64,000 nucleotides of DNA, from positions 1 through 64,000 of the forward strand of contig CAJYXO010000254.1 in the NCBI GenBank assembly GCA_913778765.1. Direction: 5' to 3'. The notes beneath the pieces are model-generated. The model saw only the letters and a list, made by a program, of their open reading frames with translations. It was not told where the DNA came from and ran no database searches. This document shows positions 18,601 through 28,835 of the stretch, one piece after another; position 1 is the first letter of the stretch, and the number at the start of each line of letters is the position of its first letter. The stretch comes from an uncultured Massilia sp. GTDB lineage: Bacteria; Pseudomonadota; Gammaproteobacteria; Burkholderiales; Burkholderiaceae_D. The position numbers were made by a program, and so were the translations under genes.

Positions 18601-19440
18601 CAGGCCGACGAAGGACAGCGTGCCGGCCACCGGCATCGGCGGATAGACGACGTCGACCGCGGCGGGCAGGCCGCCGCTGGCCAGCGCGCCGACCACGTCG
18701 TGCAGGGTGACATCGGAAGGCATCGCGTCGAGTACGGCGGCCATGCCGCCGCCGTGCAGCAGCGAGTCGAGCGTGGCCGGGTTGCCGGAGGCCGCCTTGG
18801 CGACATCGGCCAGCGCCTGCATCAGCTGGACCGGCTCGGCGGCGCCGCGTGCGGACGAGAACAGGCCGGCCAGGTTCGCGCCGAGCGCGTCGATCACGGC
18901 CGGCGCCTGGGTGGCGATGTCGGCAAGCGCCGCCGCCGACTTGACCATCACGCCGATGTCCGAGGGCGTGGCGCCCAGGCTCACCGCCTGGATCAGTACG
19001 CGCCCGGCATCGCTCGCGGCCATGCCGTGGTAGGCGCTGCCCGAAGCGGCGACTTCGGCGGTGAATTGATCGGCCGCCTGCTGCCGCAGGTTAGACAGGC
19101 CGGCATCCGTGCCCTGTGCGCCGCGCATGATCTCGATGGCGGCGGCGCCGATCGAAACCTGGCCCTTCGCGATCGCGTCGACCCAGTAGTCGAGTCCCGC
19201 CTTCTCGGGCCCGCGGCCGAACAGCTGCTGGTAGATGGACGTGATGCGCGCCGCCGTGTCGGCCGTGCCAAAATGCGCGGTCGCCTCCGGCGAGGTCGAG
19301 AACGCGTCGATGATGGCGCCAAAGTCGCCGTTGGCGCTCTGCAGCTGCTGCGACCAGAAGGCCATGCCGGCCGGATCGGCGGGACGGCCGTAGTAGGCGA
19401 GGTAAAAGGAGTTGACTACAGAATCGTTGCTAAAAGACAT
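15667..19440 (-). CDS. Large DUF4214/Ig-like/RTX-type surface or secreted protein
   Basis: The 1257-residue protein is probably exported by a type I system. An N-terminal DUF4214 region (FYLAYYGRPADPAGMAFW at about 12-29, FGRGPEKAGLDYW at about 75-87) is followed by a helical segment. About seven Ig-like/BapA-type repeats follow, each with a DxAGN motif and a closing VYD, LDA or QYD strand. Near the end are RTX-type glycine-aspartate turns (GTNGNDTLTG, GTAGNDFLYGG, GGLGADTVTV). There is no Sec signal, as expected for type I cargo. I chose ATG 19440; the frame is open to 19503 but DUF4214 begins here. No transporter genes are adjacent. An adhesin or matrix role is inference. Confidence 0.85.
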   Translation of the reverse strand: MSFSNDSVVNSFYLAYYGRPADPAGMAFWSQQLQSANGDFGAIIDAFSTSPEATAHFGTADTAARITSIYQQLFGRGPEKAGLDYWVDAIAKGQVSIGAAAIEIMRGAQGTDAGLSNLRQQAADQFTAEVAASGSAYHGMAASDAGRVLIQAVSLGATPSDIGVMVKSAAALADIATQAPAVIDALGANLAGLFSSARGAAEPVQLMQALADVAKAASGNPATLDSLLHGGGMAAVLDAMPSDVTLHDVVGALASGGLPAAVDVVYPPMPVAGTLSFVGLQGGSAGALPVTNNAAPPVALHGNDPDTTVAYQMSSDRIHWVSPQDIGAQADGAYYFRAVVTDANGHSSVSNVIGSVLDRTAPAPGLPRLAPNDHQLALGETLTFTIKFSETVNVDANAAPGIALNTGGAAVYQSGAGTDTLLFSYTPAAGENVAQLMTAANGALHGAIVDRAGNAVAAAALDGLLLRTPVRVDTEAPQQTLTVHTVDMLDGVSAEATVAAPLTTNLATTALHATLSAPLASDETVEYSLDNGAHWQAAQVGLDGLQVTVANIASTAGPTVMLRVSDLAGNHGAVVSQAVVYDADAPTTGILTLVSITHGAADGAPADNVTNAATADVQFSFTGTLGAGDALQYSTDGSTWRAMSVNGAAGTATIQGLDLTHGTPGSDGNLTQTVLLRAVDGAGNASPTTTTTLVYDNHAAVPTVALASDTGSSDSDHVTSAGSLSVSGLEAGAKAEYSSDGLTGWSDTAPVLVQGMNTVHVHQVDAAGNVSDAATIVFQYDSFAPNTPGVVLATDSGSDSHDGVTNAGTVTVSGLEHGNGSTWEYSLDGQSWLPGATVDSNGNATLTLSGDGPKTVLVHQTDLAGHTSGNGTLSFTLDATLPASVSFAQVEGAAAGTPDLTSLSSADVGFTFAGTLAGWDTVQYRIDSGAWITVDGANGSVDTNAGTITIKDVALDAGDPTVSVRIVDLAGNTSSASQKIDGPYEDLQFTATGAAGGLQITTTAANNAYLGASATPLTSTLGGGVVAGTTTFGVQGAPFQGTLSLGADRASALADTSGATYALGTNGNDTLTGQYVWGFGGRDTLIGTAGNDFLYGGADGHSTIRGGLGADTVTVHGTYNLMAYTNAAESHVVGGSAPATGFDTVYTDDLGFLPNVNQLLVTTPILIQGYNLGMNMAFSGGSGDSLLAALNAAAPTSYANAALLFDVSDQEHYLVVADATPGIDSNDFVIKIVGKIADFGVDFDTNTVMAGVGYPTE

Positions 19441-19572
19441 GATTGTTCCAGATATAAGAAGTGCGCAGTGCAAATTTTCTTGCAATGGCGTAAGTATATC
19501 CATCCGGAAATGATGTGTTCATTATGGAACTGTCAAAATGTCGATTTGTGGGATTTTTCCTACACAAGACAT

Positions 19573-19598
19573 AAAAAAACCGGCCCGAAGGCCGGTTT
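19573..19598 (-). terminator. Rho-independent terminator of the Bax-inhibitor gene
   Basis: On the minus strand AAACCGGCC, TTCG loop and GGCCGGTTT form a perfect stem followed by a run of T. It sits 21 bases past the stop codon. Confidence 0.9.
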
Positions 19599-19619
19599 GT
19601 CCTGGCGCGGGAGCGACAG

Positions 19620-20303
19620 TCAATCGCGCTCGCCGAAGCCGATGCCCAGCAGTTGCAGCAGGGCCGTGAAGATGTTGTACAGGTCCAGGTAGATCGACAG
19701 CGTGGCCGAGATGTAGTTGGTTTCGCCGCCGTTGATGACGCGCTGGACGTCGTAGATCAGCCAGGCCGAGAAGATGCCCATCGCCAGCACCAGCACGACC
19801 AGGTGCAGGGCCGCCAGGTGCAGGAAGATGTTGGCCACCGACGCCAGGATCAGCACGATGGTGCCGGCGAACAGCCAGCTGCCCATGCCGGAGAAGTCGC
19901 GCTTGGACACGGTCGCGACCGTCGCCATGGCCGCGAACACGACCGCGGTGCCGCCGAAGGCGCCCATGATCAGTGCGCCGCCGTTGGCGAAGCCCAGGGT
20001 GTAGCGCAGCAGCGGGGTCAGCATCAGGCCCATGAAGAAGGTGAAGCCGAGCAGGACCGGGATGCCGGCCGCCGAGTTCTTGGTCTTCTCGATCGCGTAG
20101 ATGAAGCCGAAGGCGACCGCCAGGAACAAGATCATGCCGATCGCGCCGCTCATGATGGGCAGGCGCGTCTGCACGCCGATGAAGGCGCCCAGCACGGTCG
20201 GGATCATCGACAGCGCCAGCAGCCAGTAGGTATTGCGCATCACGCGGTGGCGTCCGGCGCGGAGCGCCGGGACGTCGTAGGTTTTCTGCAGGTTCGGGAT
20301 CAT
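19620..20303 (-). CDS. Bax inhibitor-1/YccA family membrane protein
   Basis: The 227-residue inner-membrane protein has about seven hydrophobic helices and the family's signature segments, including NTYWLLALSMIPTVLGAFIG and a C-terminal SIYLDLYNIFTALLQLLG with the conserved acidic residue before it. E. coli YccA, a relative, restrains the FtsH protease; a similar job here is inference and would fit with hflK and hflC in the same window. The start at ATG 20303 is preceded by a good GGAGG site; the frame is open 12 codons further up. Confidence 0.9.
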   Translation of the reverse strand: MIPNLQKTYDVPALRAGRHRVMRNTYWLLALSMIPTVLGAFIGVQTRLPIMSGAIGMILFLAVAFGFIYAIEKTKNSAAGIPVLLGFTFFMGLMLTPLLRYTLGFANGGALIMGAFGGTAVVFAAMATVATVSKRDFSGMGSWLFAGTIVLILASVANIFLHLAALHLVVLVLAMGIFSAWLIYDVQRVINGGETNYISATLSIYLDLYNIFTALLQLLGIGFGERD

Positions 20304-20591
20304 GATGCCTCCGTTGGAAAGATTGCCCTTGCGCCCCATATGGGGATGGTCGCGCCGTTCAACAGCCGCCGCAAGTGCGCGGCGGCGGGATTAAGCCCCG
20401 GCTAAGCCAGCCGTTCGGGCCAGATTCCTCCCGTGAGCGGACGAGAGATTGTTCGTTGCCACTGTATCACTTTGGCGCCCGTCGCCGCAATATCGGCCAG
20501 CCTGCGGATGTATGGTAAAATCGAAGGTTGATTGAGTTCCGATGTTCTCGCGAATTTCTTTATCTAAACCTTTATTTTCATTGGAGTTTAC
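20304..20591. promoter_or_regulatory. Divergent control region between the YccA-like gene and ndk
   Basis: This 288-base gap holds promoters for both directions. Visible are a CCGCCGC/GCGGCGG hairpin near 20365-20386 and a GGTAAAATC -10-like box at about 20514-20522, about 70 bases before ndk. No gene was seen inside. Confidence 0.4.
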
Positions 20592-21017
20592 ATGGCAATC
20601 GAACGCACCCTGTCGATCATCAAGCCCGACGCAGTCGCAAAAAACGTGATCGGCCAAATCTATAGCCGTTTCGAAGGCGCTGGCCTGAAGATCGTCGCTG
20701 CCCGCATGGCCCAGCTGTCGCGCGCCGAAGCCGAAGGCTTCTACGCCGTCCACAAAGAGCGTCCGTTCTTCAAGGATCTGGTCGACTTCATGGTGTCCGG
20801 CCCGGTCATGATCCAGGTGCTGGAAGGCGAAGGCGCGATTGCCAAGAACCGCGAACTGATGGGCGCCACCGACCCGAAGAAGGCTGACGCCGGCACCATC
20901 CGCGCCGACTTCGCCGACTCGATCGACGCCAACGCCGTGCACGGTTCGGACGCTGCCGAAACCGCCGCCGTCGAAATCGCCTACTACTTCCCGGCGCTGA
21001 ACGTCTACTCGCGTTAA
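20592..21017 (+). CDS. ndk: Nucleoside diphosphate kinase
   Basis: Ndk transfers the gamma phosphate of ATP to other nucleoside diphosphates through a phosphohistidine. The 141-residue protein has normal length, the [10 protein letters not shown] start and the NAVHGSDA active-site loop with His117. A GGAG site precedes the ATG. It opens the long plus-strand housekeeping block. Confidence 0.98.
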   Translation: MAIERTLSIIKPDAVAKNVIGQIYSRFEGAGLKIVAARMAQLSRAEAEGFYAVHKERPFFKDLVDFMVSGPVMIQVLEGEGAIAKNRELMGATDPKKADAGTIRADFADSIDANAVHGSDAAETAAVEIAYYFPALNVYSR

Positions 21018-21139
21018 TCGCTGGCTGCAAATTTTTGCTAGTTAATCGGCCCCGGCTGACTTAACATCGCATTACCCCGCTCGCCCATGCTCGCAGAGCC
21101 CGGCGGGCGGGACTATTTTTACGGATTCAGGAAATAAAA

Positions 21140-22305
<1,166 letters not shown>

Positions 22306-22309
<4 letters not shown>

Positions 22310-23091
22310 AGCCGGCCCTGGCCGGTGTGCTCGCACTCAGCCTGCTGGCCGCCTGCGCCGGCCCGGGCGGAGACGCCCCGCGCGAACTGAAGACGGCCTC
22401 GGACCAGACGGCCGCCGAGAAGCGCGCCCAGATCCGCCTGCAGCTGGCGGTGAACTACTACCAGGACCGCAAGTACGAGATCGCGCTCGACGAGATCAAG
22501 CAGGCGATCGCCGCCGCGCCGGATTTTGCCGATGCCTACGGCGTGCGCGCCCTGATCTACACGGCGATGGGCGAGAACGCCCTGGCCGACGAAAACTACC
22601 GCCACGCGCTGCGCCTGGCGCCGCGCAATCCCGACCTGGCCAACAACTACGGCCTGTTCCTGTGCGACGCCGGCGGGCGGCCGGACCAGGCCATCGGCCT
22701 GTTCGAATCGGCCCTCAAGAACCCGCAGTACCGCTCGCCGGTCAAGGCGCTGACGAACGCGGGCAACTGCAGCCTGAAGCTGAAGAATTTGGACGCGGCC
22801 GAGCGCTACCTGCTCGACGCCTTGCGTGTCGACCCCGAACTGCCGGCCATCCAGGCCGGGCTGGCGCGGGTCTATTTCGAGCGGCGCGATTACACCCGCG
22901 CCGGGTTTTTCATCAACCGCCTCACGGACGCAGCGAAACTCGAGTCGCTGTCGGCCGACGTGCTGTGGCTGGCCATCCGGGTCGAGCACATGCTGGGTGA
23001 CCGGACCATGGAAGCCACCCTCGCGGCGCAGCTGCGCAAGCGCTTCCCCGGCTCGCCCGAATACGCGGCATTCGAGCGCGGTGCATTTTAA
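22306..23091 (+). CDS. pilW: Type IV pilus biogenesis/stability lipoprotein PilW (PilF)
   Basis: This outer-membrane lipoprotein helps the PilQ secretin assemble. The 261-residue product has a short signal with lipobox LLAAC (Cys17) and about five TPR units from residue 40, such as [20 protein letters not shown] and [16 protein letters not shown]. It begins with TTG, overlapping the rlmN stop by four bases, with a GGAG site eight bases upstream; no ATG exists near the lipoprotein signal. The rlmN-pilW-rodZ-ispG order is standard in betaproteobacteria. Confidence 0.93.
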
Positions 23092-23099
23092 CGAGTGAG

Positions 23100-24125
23100 A
23101 TGACGACGATGAGTTCCGAGCGTGCAGAAGAGCCGGTGACGCCCGACAACCAAGGGGGCAGCCCGGGCCGGATCCTGGCGGCCCAGCGCGAAGCGATGGG
23201 CTGGACCGTGGAGCAGGTGGCCGACCAGCTGAAACTGGCCGTGCGCCAGGTGGTGGCGCTGGAAGCGGGCGATTACGCGGCCCTCCCGAGCCCCGCCGTG
23301 ACGCGCGGCTTCGTGCGCGCCTACGCCAAGCTGGTGCGGGTCGACCCGGCGCCGCTGGTGGCGCAGATCGCGATCGACACGCCTGGCGAGGCCGAAATGA
23401 ACAGCGCGGCCGCGCGCCGCCCGACCCCGGCCTCGTTCTCGCAAGCGAAATTCCCCTCGCACGGCAAGCGCTCCTCGCTGCCGCTGGGCTGGATCGCCGG
23501 CGCCGTGGCGGTGGCCGCCGCCGCTGCCGCCGCCTGGCACTTCGGCCTGGTCCCGCTGAAGCAGCACGGCGACGCCGCCACCGCGAGCGCGCCGGCCGCA
23601 GCGGGCGGCGCCTCGCCGGAAGTGTCGGCCGGCAGCTCGACCGAGACCCTGCAGAATCCCTCGGTGCCGCTGATTTCGGTGCCGGGTCCGGCCAGCCAGG
23701 CCTCCCAGCCGGGCGCCGATGCGCCGGCCAGCGCAGCGGCCACGGCGCCCGGCCCCGTCGTGAACATGCCGGCCACCACCGCCACCGGCGCGCCGCCGAC
23801 CGCGGTGCCGGCCGCACCGGCGAATCCGGCGACGGCGCAGACCCCGCCGGCCCAGGCCGCGGCCACCGCGCCGGCAGCAGCCGGCGCCAACGCCCTGGTG
23901 CTGAGCGTGCGCGAGGATGCCTGGATCGAAGTCAAGCCGGCCAAGGGCGGCGCGCCGATCATCCGGCGCCTTGTCAAGGCCGGCAGCACCGAGACCGTGA
24001 ACGTCGACCAGCCGGTGCGCGTCATCGTCGGCAATCCGGGCAGCGTCTCGGCCAGCCTGCGCGGCGCCCCGGTGGCGCTGCCGCCGGTGCCGGGCAAGCA
24101 GTACTCCCTGGTTAATCTGCAATAA
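23100..24125 (+). CDS. rodZ: RodZ-like helix-turn-helix membrane protein
   Basis: RodZ links MreB to the wall-synthesis machinery and keeps rod shape. The 341-residue protein has a cytoplasmic HTH_25 domain at about 20-90 (ILAAQREAMGWTVEQVADQL, LPSPAVTRGFVRAYAKL), then a single membrane helix near 130-150 (WIAGAVAVAAAAAAAWHFG). A long Ala/Pro/Thr linker leads to a C-terminal DUF4115 domain (LSVREDAWIEVKPAKGG). The ATG used follows AACGAGTGAG; ATG 23109 is also possible. It lies eight bases after pilW and six before ispG. Confidence 0.88.
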   Translation: MTTMSSERAEEPVTPDNQGGSPGRILAAQREAMGWTVEQVADQLKLAVRQVVALEAGDYAALPSPAVTRGFVRAYAKLVRVDPAPLVAQIAIDTPGEAEMNSAAARRPTPASFSQAKFPSHGKRSSLPLGWIAGAVAVAAAAAAAWHFGLVPLKQHGDAATASAPAAAGGASPEVSAGSSTETLQNPSVPLISVPGPASQASQPGADAPASAAATAPGPVVNMPATTATGAPPTAVPAAPANPATAQTPPAQAAATAPAAAGANALVLSVREDAWIEVKPAKGGAPIIRRLVKAGSTETVNVDQPVRVIVGNPGSVSASLRGAPVALPPVPGKQYSLVNLQ

Positions 24126-24131
24126 GCTGCA

Positions 24132-25421
24132 ATGAACGAGAACATGAGCCTCACGAATACGCCCGACCCGATTCCTTCCGGCCCGCTGGCGCGCCGCGCC
24201 AGCCGCCGCGTGCTGATCCAGCACGGCGAGCGCAAGGTGTGGATGGGCGGCGACGCCCCGGTCGTCGTGCAGTCGATGACCAACACCGACACCGCCGACG
24301 TCATCGGCACCGCGATCCAGGTCAAGGAGCTGGCGCGCGCCGGTTCCGAGATCGTGCGCATTACCGTCAACACGCCGGAAGCCGCGGCCGCCGTGCCGGC
24401 CATCCGCGAACAGCTCGACCGCATGGAAGTGGACGTGCCGCTGGTCGGCGACTTCCACTACAACGGCCACCTGCTGCTGCGCGACTTCCCGGAATGCGCC
24501 CGGGCGCTGTCGAAGTACCGCATCAATCCGGGCAACGTGGGGCAGGGCGCCAAGCGCGACGCCCAGTTCGCCCAGATGATCGAAACCGCGATCCAGTACG
24601 ACAAGCCGGTGCGCATCGGCGTCAACTGGGGCAGCCTCGATCAATCCCTGCTGGCGCGCATCATGGACGAGAACGCGGCGCGCGCCCAGCCGTGGTCGGC
24701 CCAGGCCGTGATGTACGAAGCCCTGATCACCTCGGCGATCGAAAACGCCGTGCGCGCCGAAGAGATCGGCCTGGCGCGGGACAAGATCATCCTGTCCTGC
24801 AAGGTGTCGGGCGTGCAGGACCTGATCGCGGTCTACCGCGAACTCGGCAAGCGCTGCGACTACCCGCTGCACCTGGGCCTGACCGAAGCCGGCATGGGCA
24901 GCAAGGGCATCGTCGCCTCGACCGCGGCGCTGTCGGTGCTGCTGCAGGAAGGCATCGGCGACACCATCCGCATCTCGCTGACCCCGGAACCGGGCGGCGA
25001 CCGCACGAAAGAGGTGGTGGTGGGCCAGGAGATCCTGCAGACCATGGGCCTGCGCAAGTTCACGCCGATGGTGATCGCATGCCCGGGCTGCGGCCGCACT
25101 ACCTCGACCGTGTTCCAGGAACTGGCCGACAACATCCAGACCTTCCTGCGCGAGCAGATGCCGGAATGGAAGAAGAGCTATCCGGGCGTGGAAGGCATGA
25201 ACGTGGCCGTGATGGGCTGCATCGTCAACGGTCCGGGCGAATCGAAGCACGCCAACATCGGCATCTCCCTGCCCGGCACCGGCGAATCGCCGGCGGCGCC
25301 GGTCTTTGTGGACGGCCAAAAGGTCGCTACACTGCGGGGCGAGCGGATCGTGGATGAGTTCAAGACGATCGTGCTGAATTACGTGCAGAAGAATTACGGC
25401 GAGAAGGCCGAAACCATCTAA
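24132..25421 (+). CDS. ispG: 4-hydroxy-3-methylbut-2-enyl diphosphate synthase
   Basis: IspG is the [4Fe-4S] enzyme of the methylerythritol phosphate isoprenoid pathway; it makes HMBPP. The 429-residue protein has the [14 protein letters not shown] start of the TIM barrel, [10 protein letters not shown] and [10 protein letters not shown]. The cluster cysteines lie in ACPGCGRT and [12 protein letters not shown] near the C-terminus. Its length matches the longer proteobacterial form. ATG 24144 is an alternative start. Confidence 0.97.
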   Translation: MNENMSLTNTPDPIPSGPLARRASRRVLIQHGERKVWMGGDAPVVVQSMTNTDTADVIGTAIQVKELARAGSEIVRITVNTPEAAAAVPAIREQLDRMEVDVPLVGDFHYNGHLLLRDFPECARALSKYRINPGNVGQGAKRDAQFAQMIETAIQYDKPVRIGVNWGSLDQSLLARIMDENAARAQPWSAQAVMYEALITSAIENAVRAEEIGLARDKIILSCKVSGVQDLIAVYRELGKRCDYPLHLGLTEAGMGSKGIVASTAALSVLLQEGIGDTIRISLTPEPGGDRTKEVVVGQEILQTMGLRKFTPMVIACPGCGRTTSTVFQELADNIQTFLREQMPEWKKSYPGVEGMNVAVMGCIVNGPGESKHANIGISLPGTGESPAAPVFVDGQKVATLRGERIVDEFKTIVLNYVQKNYGEKAETI

Positions 25422-25510
25422 CCGTCGTTCCCGCGAAGGCGGGAACCCAAGCTGTATGCGTTTCGACTGCGTATGCAGAACTTGGGTCCCCGCCTTCGCG
25501 GGGACGACGT
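25422..25510. repeat. Dispersed inverted-repeat element, copy 3 (complete)
   Basis: Inverted arms CCGTCGTTCCCGCGAAGGCG... and ...CCCGCCTTCGCGGGGACGAC enclose a short centre, with CCAAG and CTTGG inner ends. It starts right after the ispG stop codon and ends 16 bases before hisS. Confidence 0.9.
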
Positions 25511-25525
25511 AACGCGAAAATAGAA

Positions 25526-26872
25526 ATGTCCGACAAAAAAGAGAAATTTACAGCCATTAAAGGCATGAACGACATCCTCCCGGCCGACGCGCCGCTGTGG
25601 GAGCTGTTCGAGAACACCGTCGAAACGGTCCTGAAGAGCTACGGCTACCAGAAGATCGTCACCCCGATCGTCGAAGAGACCGGGCTGTTCGCGCGCGCCA
25701 TCGGCGCCGTCACCGACATCGTCGAGAAGGAGATGTACTCCTTCGAAGACTCGATGAACGGCGACCAGCTGACCCTGCGCCCGGAAGGCACGGCCGGCGT
25801 GGTGCGCGCCGTGGTCGAGCACAACATGGCCTACGACGGTCCGAAGCGCCTGTGGTACAAGGGTCCGATGTTCCGCCACGAGCGTCCGCAGCGCGGCCGC
25901 TACCGCCAGTTCTTCCAGTTCGGCGCCGAAGCGATCGGCTTTGCCGGCCCGGACATCGACGCCGAGCTCATCATGCTGTGCCGCCGCCTGTGGGACGACC
26001 TGGGCCTGTCGAACATCCGCCTCGAGCTGAACTCGATCGGCAATGCGGAAGAGCGCCAGCGCCACCGCGCCGACCTGATCGCCTACTTCGAAGCGAATGA
26101 AACCGTGCTCGATGCGGAAGCCAAGCGCCGCCTGCACGCCAACCCGCTGCGCATCCTCGACACCAAGAACCCGGCGATGCAGGACCTGGTCAACGCGGCG
26201 CCCAAGCTGCTCGCCTACCTGGGCGGCGAATCGCTGGCCCACTTCGAAGGCCTGAAGAAGCTGCTGGACGCGAACAACGTCCAGTACACCGTGAATCCGC
26301 GCCTGGTGCGCGGCCTGGATTACTACAACCGCACCGTGTTCGAGTGGGTCACCGACGAACTGGGCTCGCAGGGCACGGTCTGCGCCGGCGGCCGCTACGA
26401 CCCGCTGATCGAGACCTTCGGCGGCAAGCCGACCCCGGGCATCGGCTTCGCGATGGGCATGGAGCGCCTGATCGAGCTGATTAAGGGCCAGGGCGAGCCG
26501 GCGGCGCCGAACCAGTGCGACGTCTACATGGTCCACCAGGGCGAGGAAGCCCAGCTGAAGGCCTTCATCCTGGCCGAACGCATCCGTGACGCCGGCCTCG
26601 ACGTGGTCCTGCACTGCGCCACGCCGCAGGGCGCCGGCAGCTTCAAGAGCCAGATGAAGAAGGCCGACGGTTCCGGCGCGGCCTTCGCCGTGATCATCGG
26701 CGATGACGAGGTCAAGAACGACGTGGTGGCGGTCAAGGCCCTGCGCGAGGCCGACGCCGCCCAGCAGCAGGCCAGCGTGCCCTTCGACGAGGCGGTCGAT
26801 TACATCGTCGACCAGGTCATCGGCGGCCACGATCACGACCACGACCACGACCACGTGCACTATCATCCGTAA
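25526..26872 (+). CDS. hisS: Histidyl-tRNA synthetase with His/Asp tail
   Basis: This class II synthetase charges tRNA-His. The 448-residue protein has motif 1 near [18 protein letters not shown], motif 2 at [19 protein letters not shown], the histidine loop [16 protein letters not shown] and motif 3 at [12 protein letters not shown]. The C-terminal anticodon domain ends at about residue 431. It is followed by an unusual tail of alternating His and Asp ([14 protein letters not shown]) that could bind metal. The core is complete. Confidence 0.97.
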   Translation: MSDKKEKFTAIKGMNDILPADAPLWELFENTVETVLKSYGYQKIVTPIVEETGLFARAIGAVTDIVEKEMYSFEDSMNGDQLTLRPEGTAGVVRAVVEHNMAYDGPKRLWYKGPMFRHERPQRGRYRQFFQFGAEAIGFAGPDIDAELIMLCRRLWDDLGLSNIRLELNSIGNAEERQRHRADLIAYFEANETVLDAEAKRRLHANPLRILDTKNPAMQDLVNAAPKLLAYLGGESLAHFEGLKKLLDANNVQYTVNPRLVRGLDYYNRTVFEWVTDELGSQGTVCAGGRYDPLIETFGGKPTPGIGFAMGMERLIELIKGQGEPAAPNQCDVYMVHQGEEAQLKAFILAERIRDAGLDVVLHCATPQGAGSFKSQMKKADGSGAAFAVIIGDDEVKNDVVAVKALREADAAQQQASVPFDEAVDYIVDQVIGGHDHDHDHDHVHYHP

Positions 26873-26897
26873 TCATTATTAAAAGAGAAAACAGTCC

Positions 26898-27551
26898 ATG
26901 GCATACGATCTCGAAGAACAGGAACAGATAGCGAATTTCAAGGCGTTCTGGAGCCGCTTTGGCAATCTGATCAGCTGGGTGCTGATCATCGCGCTGGGCA
27001 GCTATGCGGCCTACAATTTCTGGAACACGCACAAGCGCAGCCAGGCGGCGGAAGCGGCCAACCTGTACGGCGGCCTGGTCGACGCCGCCCAGGCCAACGA
27101 CAATGCCAAGGTCCAGCGCATGGCGGCCGACATCGAAAGCAAGTACGAGGGCACCGCCTACGGCCCGATGGCCGCGCTGGCCGCCGCCAAGCTGGCCTTC
27201 GACGCCAACGACCTGAAGACCGCCAAGGCGCAGCTGCAGTGGGCGGCCGACCATGGCAACGACGAGTACAAGGCGATCGCGCGCCTGCGCCTGTCCGGCG
27301 TGCTGCTGGACGAGAAGGCCTACGACCAGGCGCTGGCGCTGCTGAACGGCGACTTCCTGCCGCAGTTCGCCGCCGAAGTGGCGGACCGCAAGGGCGATGT
27401 GCTGGTCGCGCAGAACAAGCTGGCGGAAGCCCGCAGCGCCTACCAGGCCGCGCTCGACAAGATGAGCAAGACGCACCCGGGCCGCCAGCTGGTGCAGATC
27501 AAGCTGGATGCGATCGGTGGTGCGCCGGCCGGCGCGAAGGCCGCTGCTTAA
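26898..27551 (+). CDS. yfgM: YfgM-type tetratricopeptide membrane protein
   Basis: YfgM is a periplasm-facing partner of SecYEG and the PpiD chaperone. The 217-residue protein has a short cytosolic start, one membrane helix near residues 24-42 (LISWVLIIALGSYAAYNFW) and periplasmic TPR-like repeats. The tail is Ala-rich. Its place between hisS and bamB is the conserved order and supports the call. Confidence 0.9.
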   Translation: MAYDLEEQEQIANFKAFWSRFGNLISWVLIIALGSYAAYNFWNTHKRSQAAEAANLYGGLVDAAQANDNAKVQRMAADIESKYEGTAYGPMAALAAAKLAFDANDLKTAKAQLQWAADHGNDEYKAIARLRLSGVLLDEKAYDQALALLNGDFLPQFAAEVADRKGDVLVAQNKLAEARSAYQAALDKMSKTHPGRQLVQIKLDAIGGAPAGAKAAA

Positions 27552-27552
27552 C

Positions 27553-27642
27553 CCGTCGTCCCCGCGAAAGCGGGGACCCAAGTTCTGCGTGAGCAGCCGT
27601 AACGCTTGCAAACTTGGGTTCCCGCCTGCGCGGGAACGACGT
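27553..27642. repeat. Dispersed inverted-repeat element, copy 4 (complete)
   Basis: Arms CCGTCGTCCCCGCGAAAGCG... and ...CCCGCCTGCGCGGGAACGAC flank a centre of about 35 bases. It starts two bases after the yfgM stop and lies upstream of bamB. Confidence 0.9.
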
Positions 27643-27673
27643 TTGGAAATTCGAAGAATAAGGCAAGAAGAAC

Positions 27674-28828
27674 ATGCGTATTACCCGGAAGCTCGTAGGT
27701 GTCGGTGTCCTCGCCCTGATGACGGGCTGCTCGACGATCAGTTCCCTGAACCCGTTCGCATCCAAGCCGAAGGGCAACCTGCCGGCGCCGCTGGTCGACC
27801 TGAAGGGCTCGATGGCCGTGCGCACCGCATGGAAGCTGGACGTCGGCAAGTCGCACAACTACCCCTTCACGCCCGCGCTGGCGGGTAATACCGTCATCGC
27901 CGCCGGCGGCGACGGCACCCTGGTGCGCGCGGAGGCCGCCAGCGGCCGCCAGATCTGGCGCACCAAGGCCGGCATGGACCTCACCGCGGGTGTCGGCAGC
28001 GACGGCAATTTCATCGTCGTCGGCGGCGCCAAGGGCATGCTGCTGGCCTTCGACATGGACGGCAAGCCGCTGTGGAAGGCCCAGCTGTCGAGCGAGATCC
28101 TGTCGTCGCCGGTGGTGGGGCAGGGCATCGTGGTGGCGCGCAGCGTCGACAACCGCATCGTCGGCTTCGACGCCGCGACCGGGCAAAAGAAATGGACCGT
28201 GCAGCGCGCCGCGCCGCCGCTGACCCTGCGCCTGGCGCCGGGCATGGTCGTGCATGACAAGGACGTGATCATCGCCCAGCCGGGCGGCAAGCTGCTGTCG
28301 CTGCTGCTGGCGACCGGCGCGCCGCGCTGGGAAGTCGAAGTGGGCGTGGCGCGCGGCGCCACCGAACTGGAACGCGTGACCGACATCGGCGGCTACCCGG
28401 TGGTGTTCGAGAACGACGTCTGCGCCGTGTCCTACCAGGGCCGCGCCGGCTGCTGGGACGTGGTGAACGGCAGCCCGCGCTGGACCCGCGACCTGTCGTC
28501 GGAAGGCGGCGTGGCGGTCGACCAGCGTTTCGTCTTCGCCAGCGACGACAAGGGCGCGGTCTATGCCTACAACCGCGACGGCGGCACCAGCGCCTGGAAG
28601 AACGACAAGCTGGCCTTCCGCCGCCTGTCGACCCCGGTCTCCTATGGCCGCACGGTCGCGGTGGGCGACTACCAAGGCTACGTGCACTTCCTGTCGCGTG
28701 AGGACGGCGCCTTCCTGGCCCGCGCCGCCACCGACGGCAGTGCGATCAGCTCGACCCCGCTCGTCGCGGGCTCGAACCTGATTTTTCAAACACAAAACGG
28801 AACTGTGACCGCGATCGCGGTCGAATGA
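27674..28828 (+). CDS. bamB: Outer-membrane assembly lipoprotein BamB
   Basis: BamB is the beta-propeller lipoprotein of the BAM complex that folds outer-membrane proteins. The 384-residue product has a lipobox at LALMTGCS (Cys19), then PQQ-like propeller repeats each with a W-x-x-x-L or similar blade motif ([34 protein letters not shown]). Its ATG has an AAGAAG site upstream. It is followed after seven bases by der, as in most proteobacteria. Confidence 0.96.
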   Translation: MRITRKLVGVGVLALMTGCSTISSLNPFASKPKGNLPAPLVDLKGSMAVRTAWKLDVGKSHNYPFTPALAGNTVIAAGGDGTLVRAEAASGRQIWRTKAGMDLTAGVGSDGNFIVVGGAKGMLLAFDMDGKPLWKAQLSSEILSSPVVGQGIVVARSVDNRIVGFDAATGQKKWTVQRAAPPLTLRLAPGMVVHDKDVIIAQPGGKLLSLLLATGAPRWEVEVGVARGATELERVTDIGGYPVVFENDVCAVSYQGRAGCWDVVNGSPRWTRDLSSEGGVAVDQRFVFASDDKGAVYAYNRDGGTSAWKNDKLAFRRLSTPVSYGRTVAVGDYQGYVHFLSREDGAFLARAATDGSAISSTPLVAGSNLIFQTQNGTVTAIAVE

Positions 28829-28835
28829 CAAATTA

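Noticed and set aside
15805-19692. A 1295-codon open frame opposite the DUF4214 protein
   Set aside because: Arg/Gly/Val/Ala-rich shadow of a repetitive gene. It lacks a ribosome site and any motif. The real gene has DUF4214, Ig-like and RTX features plus its own terminator.
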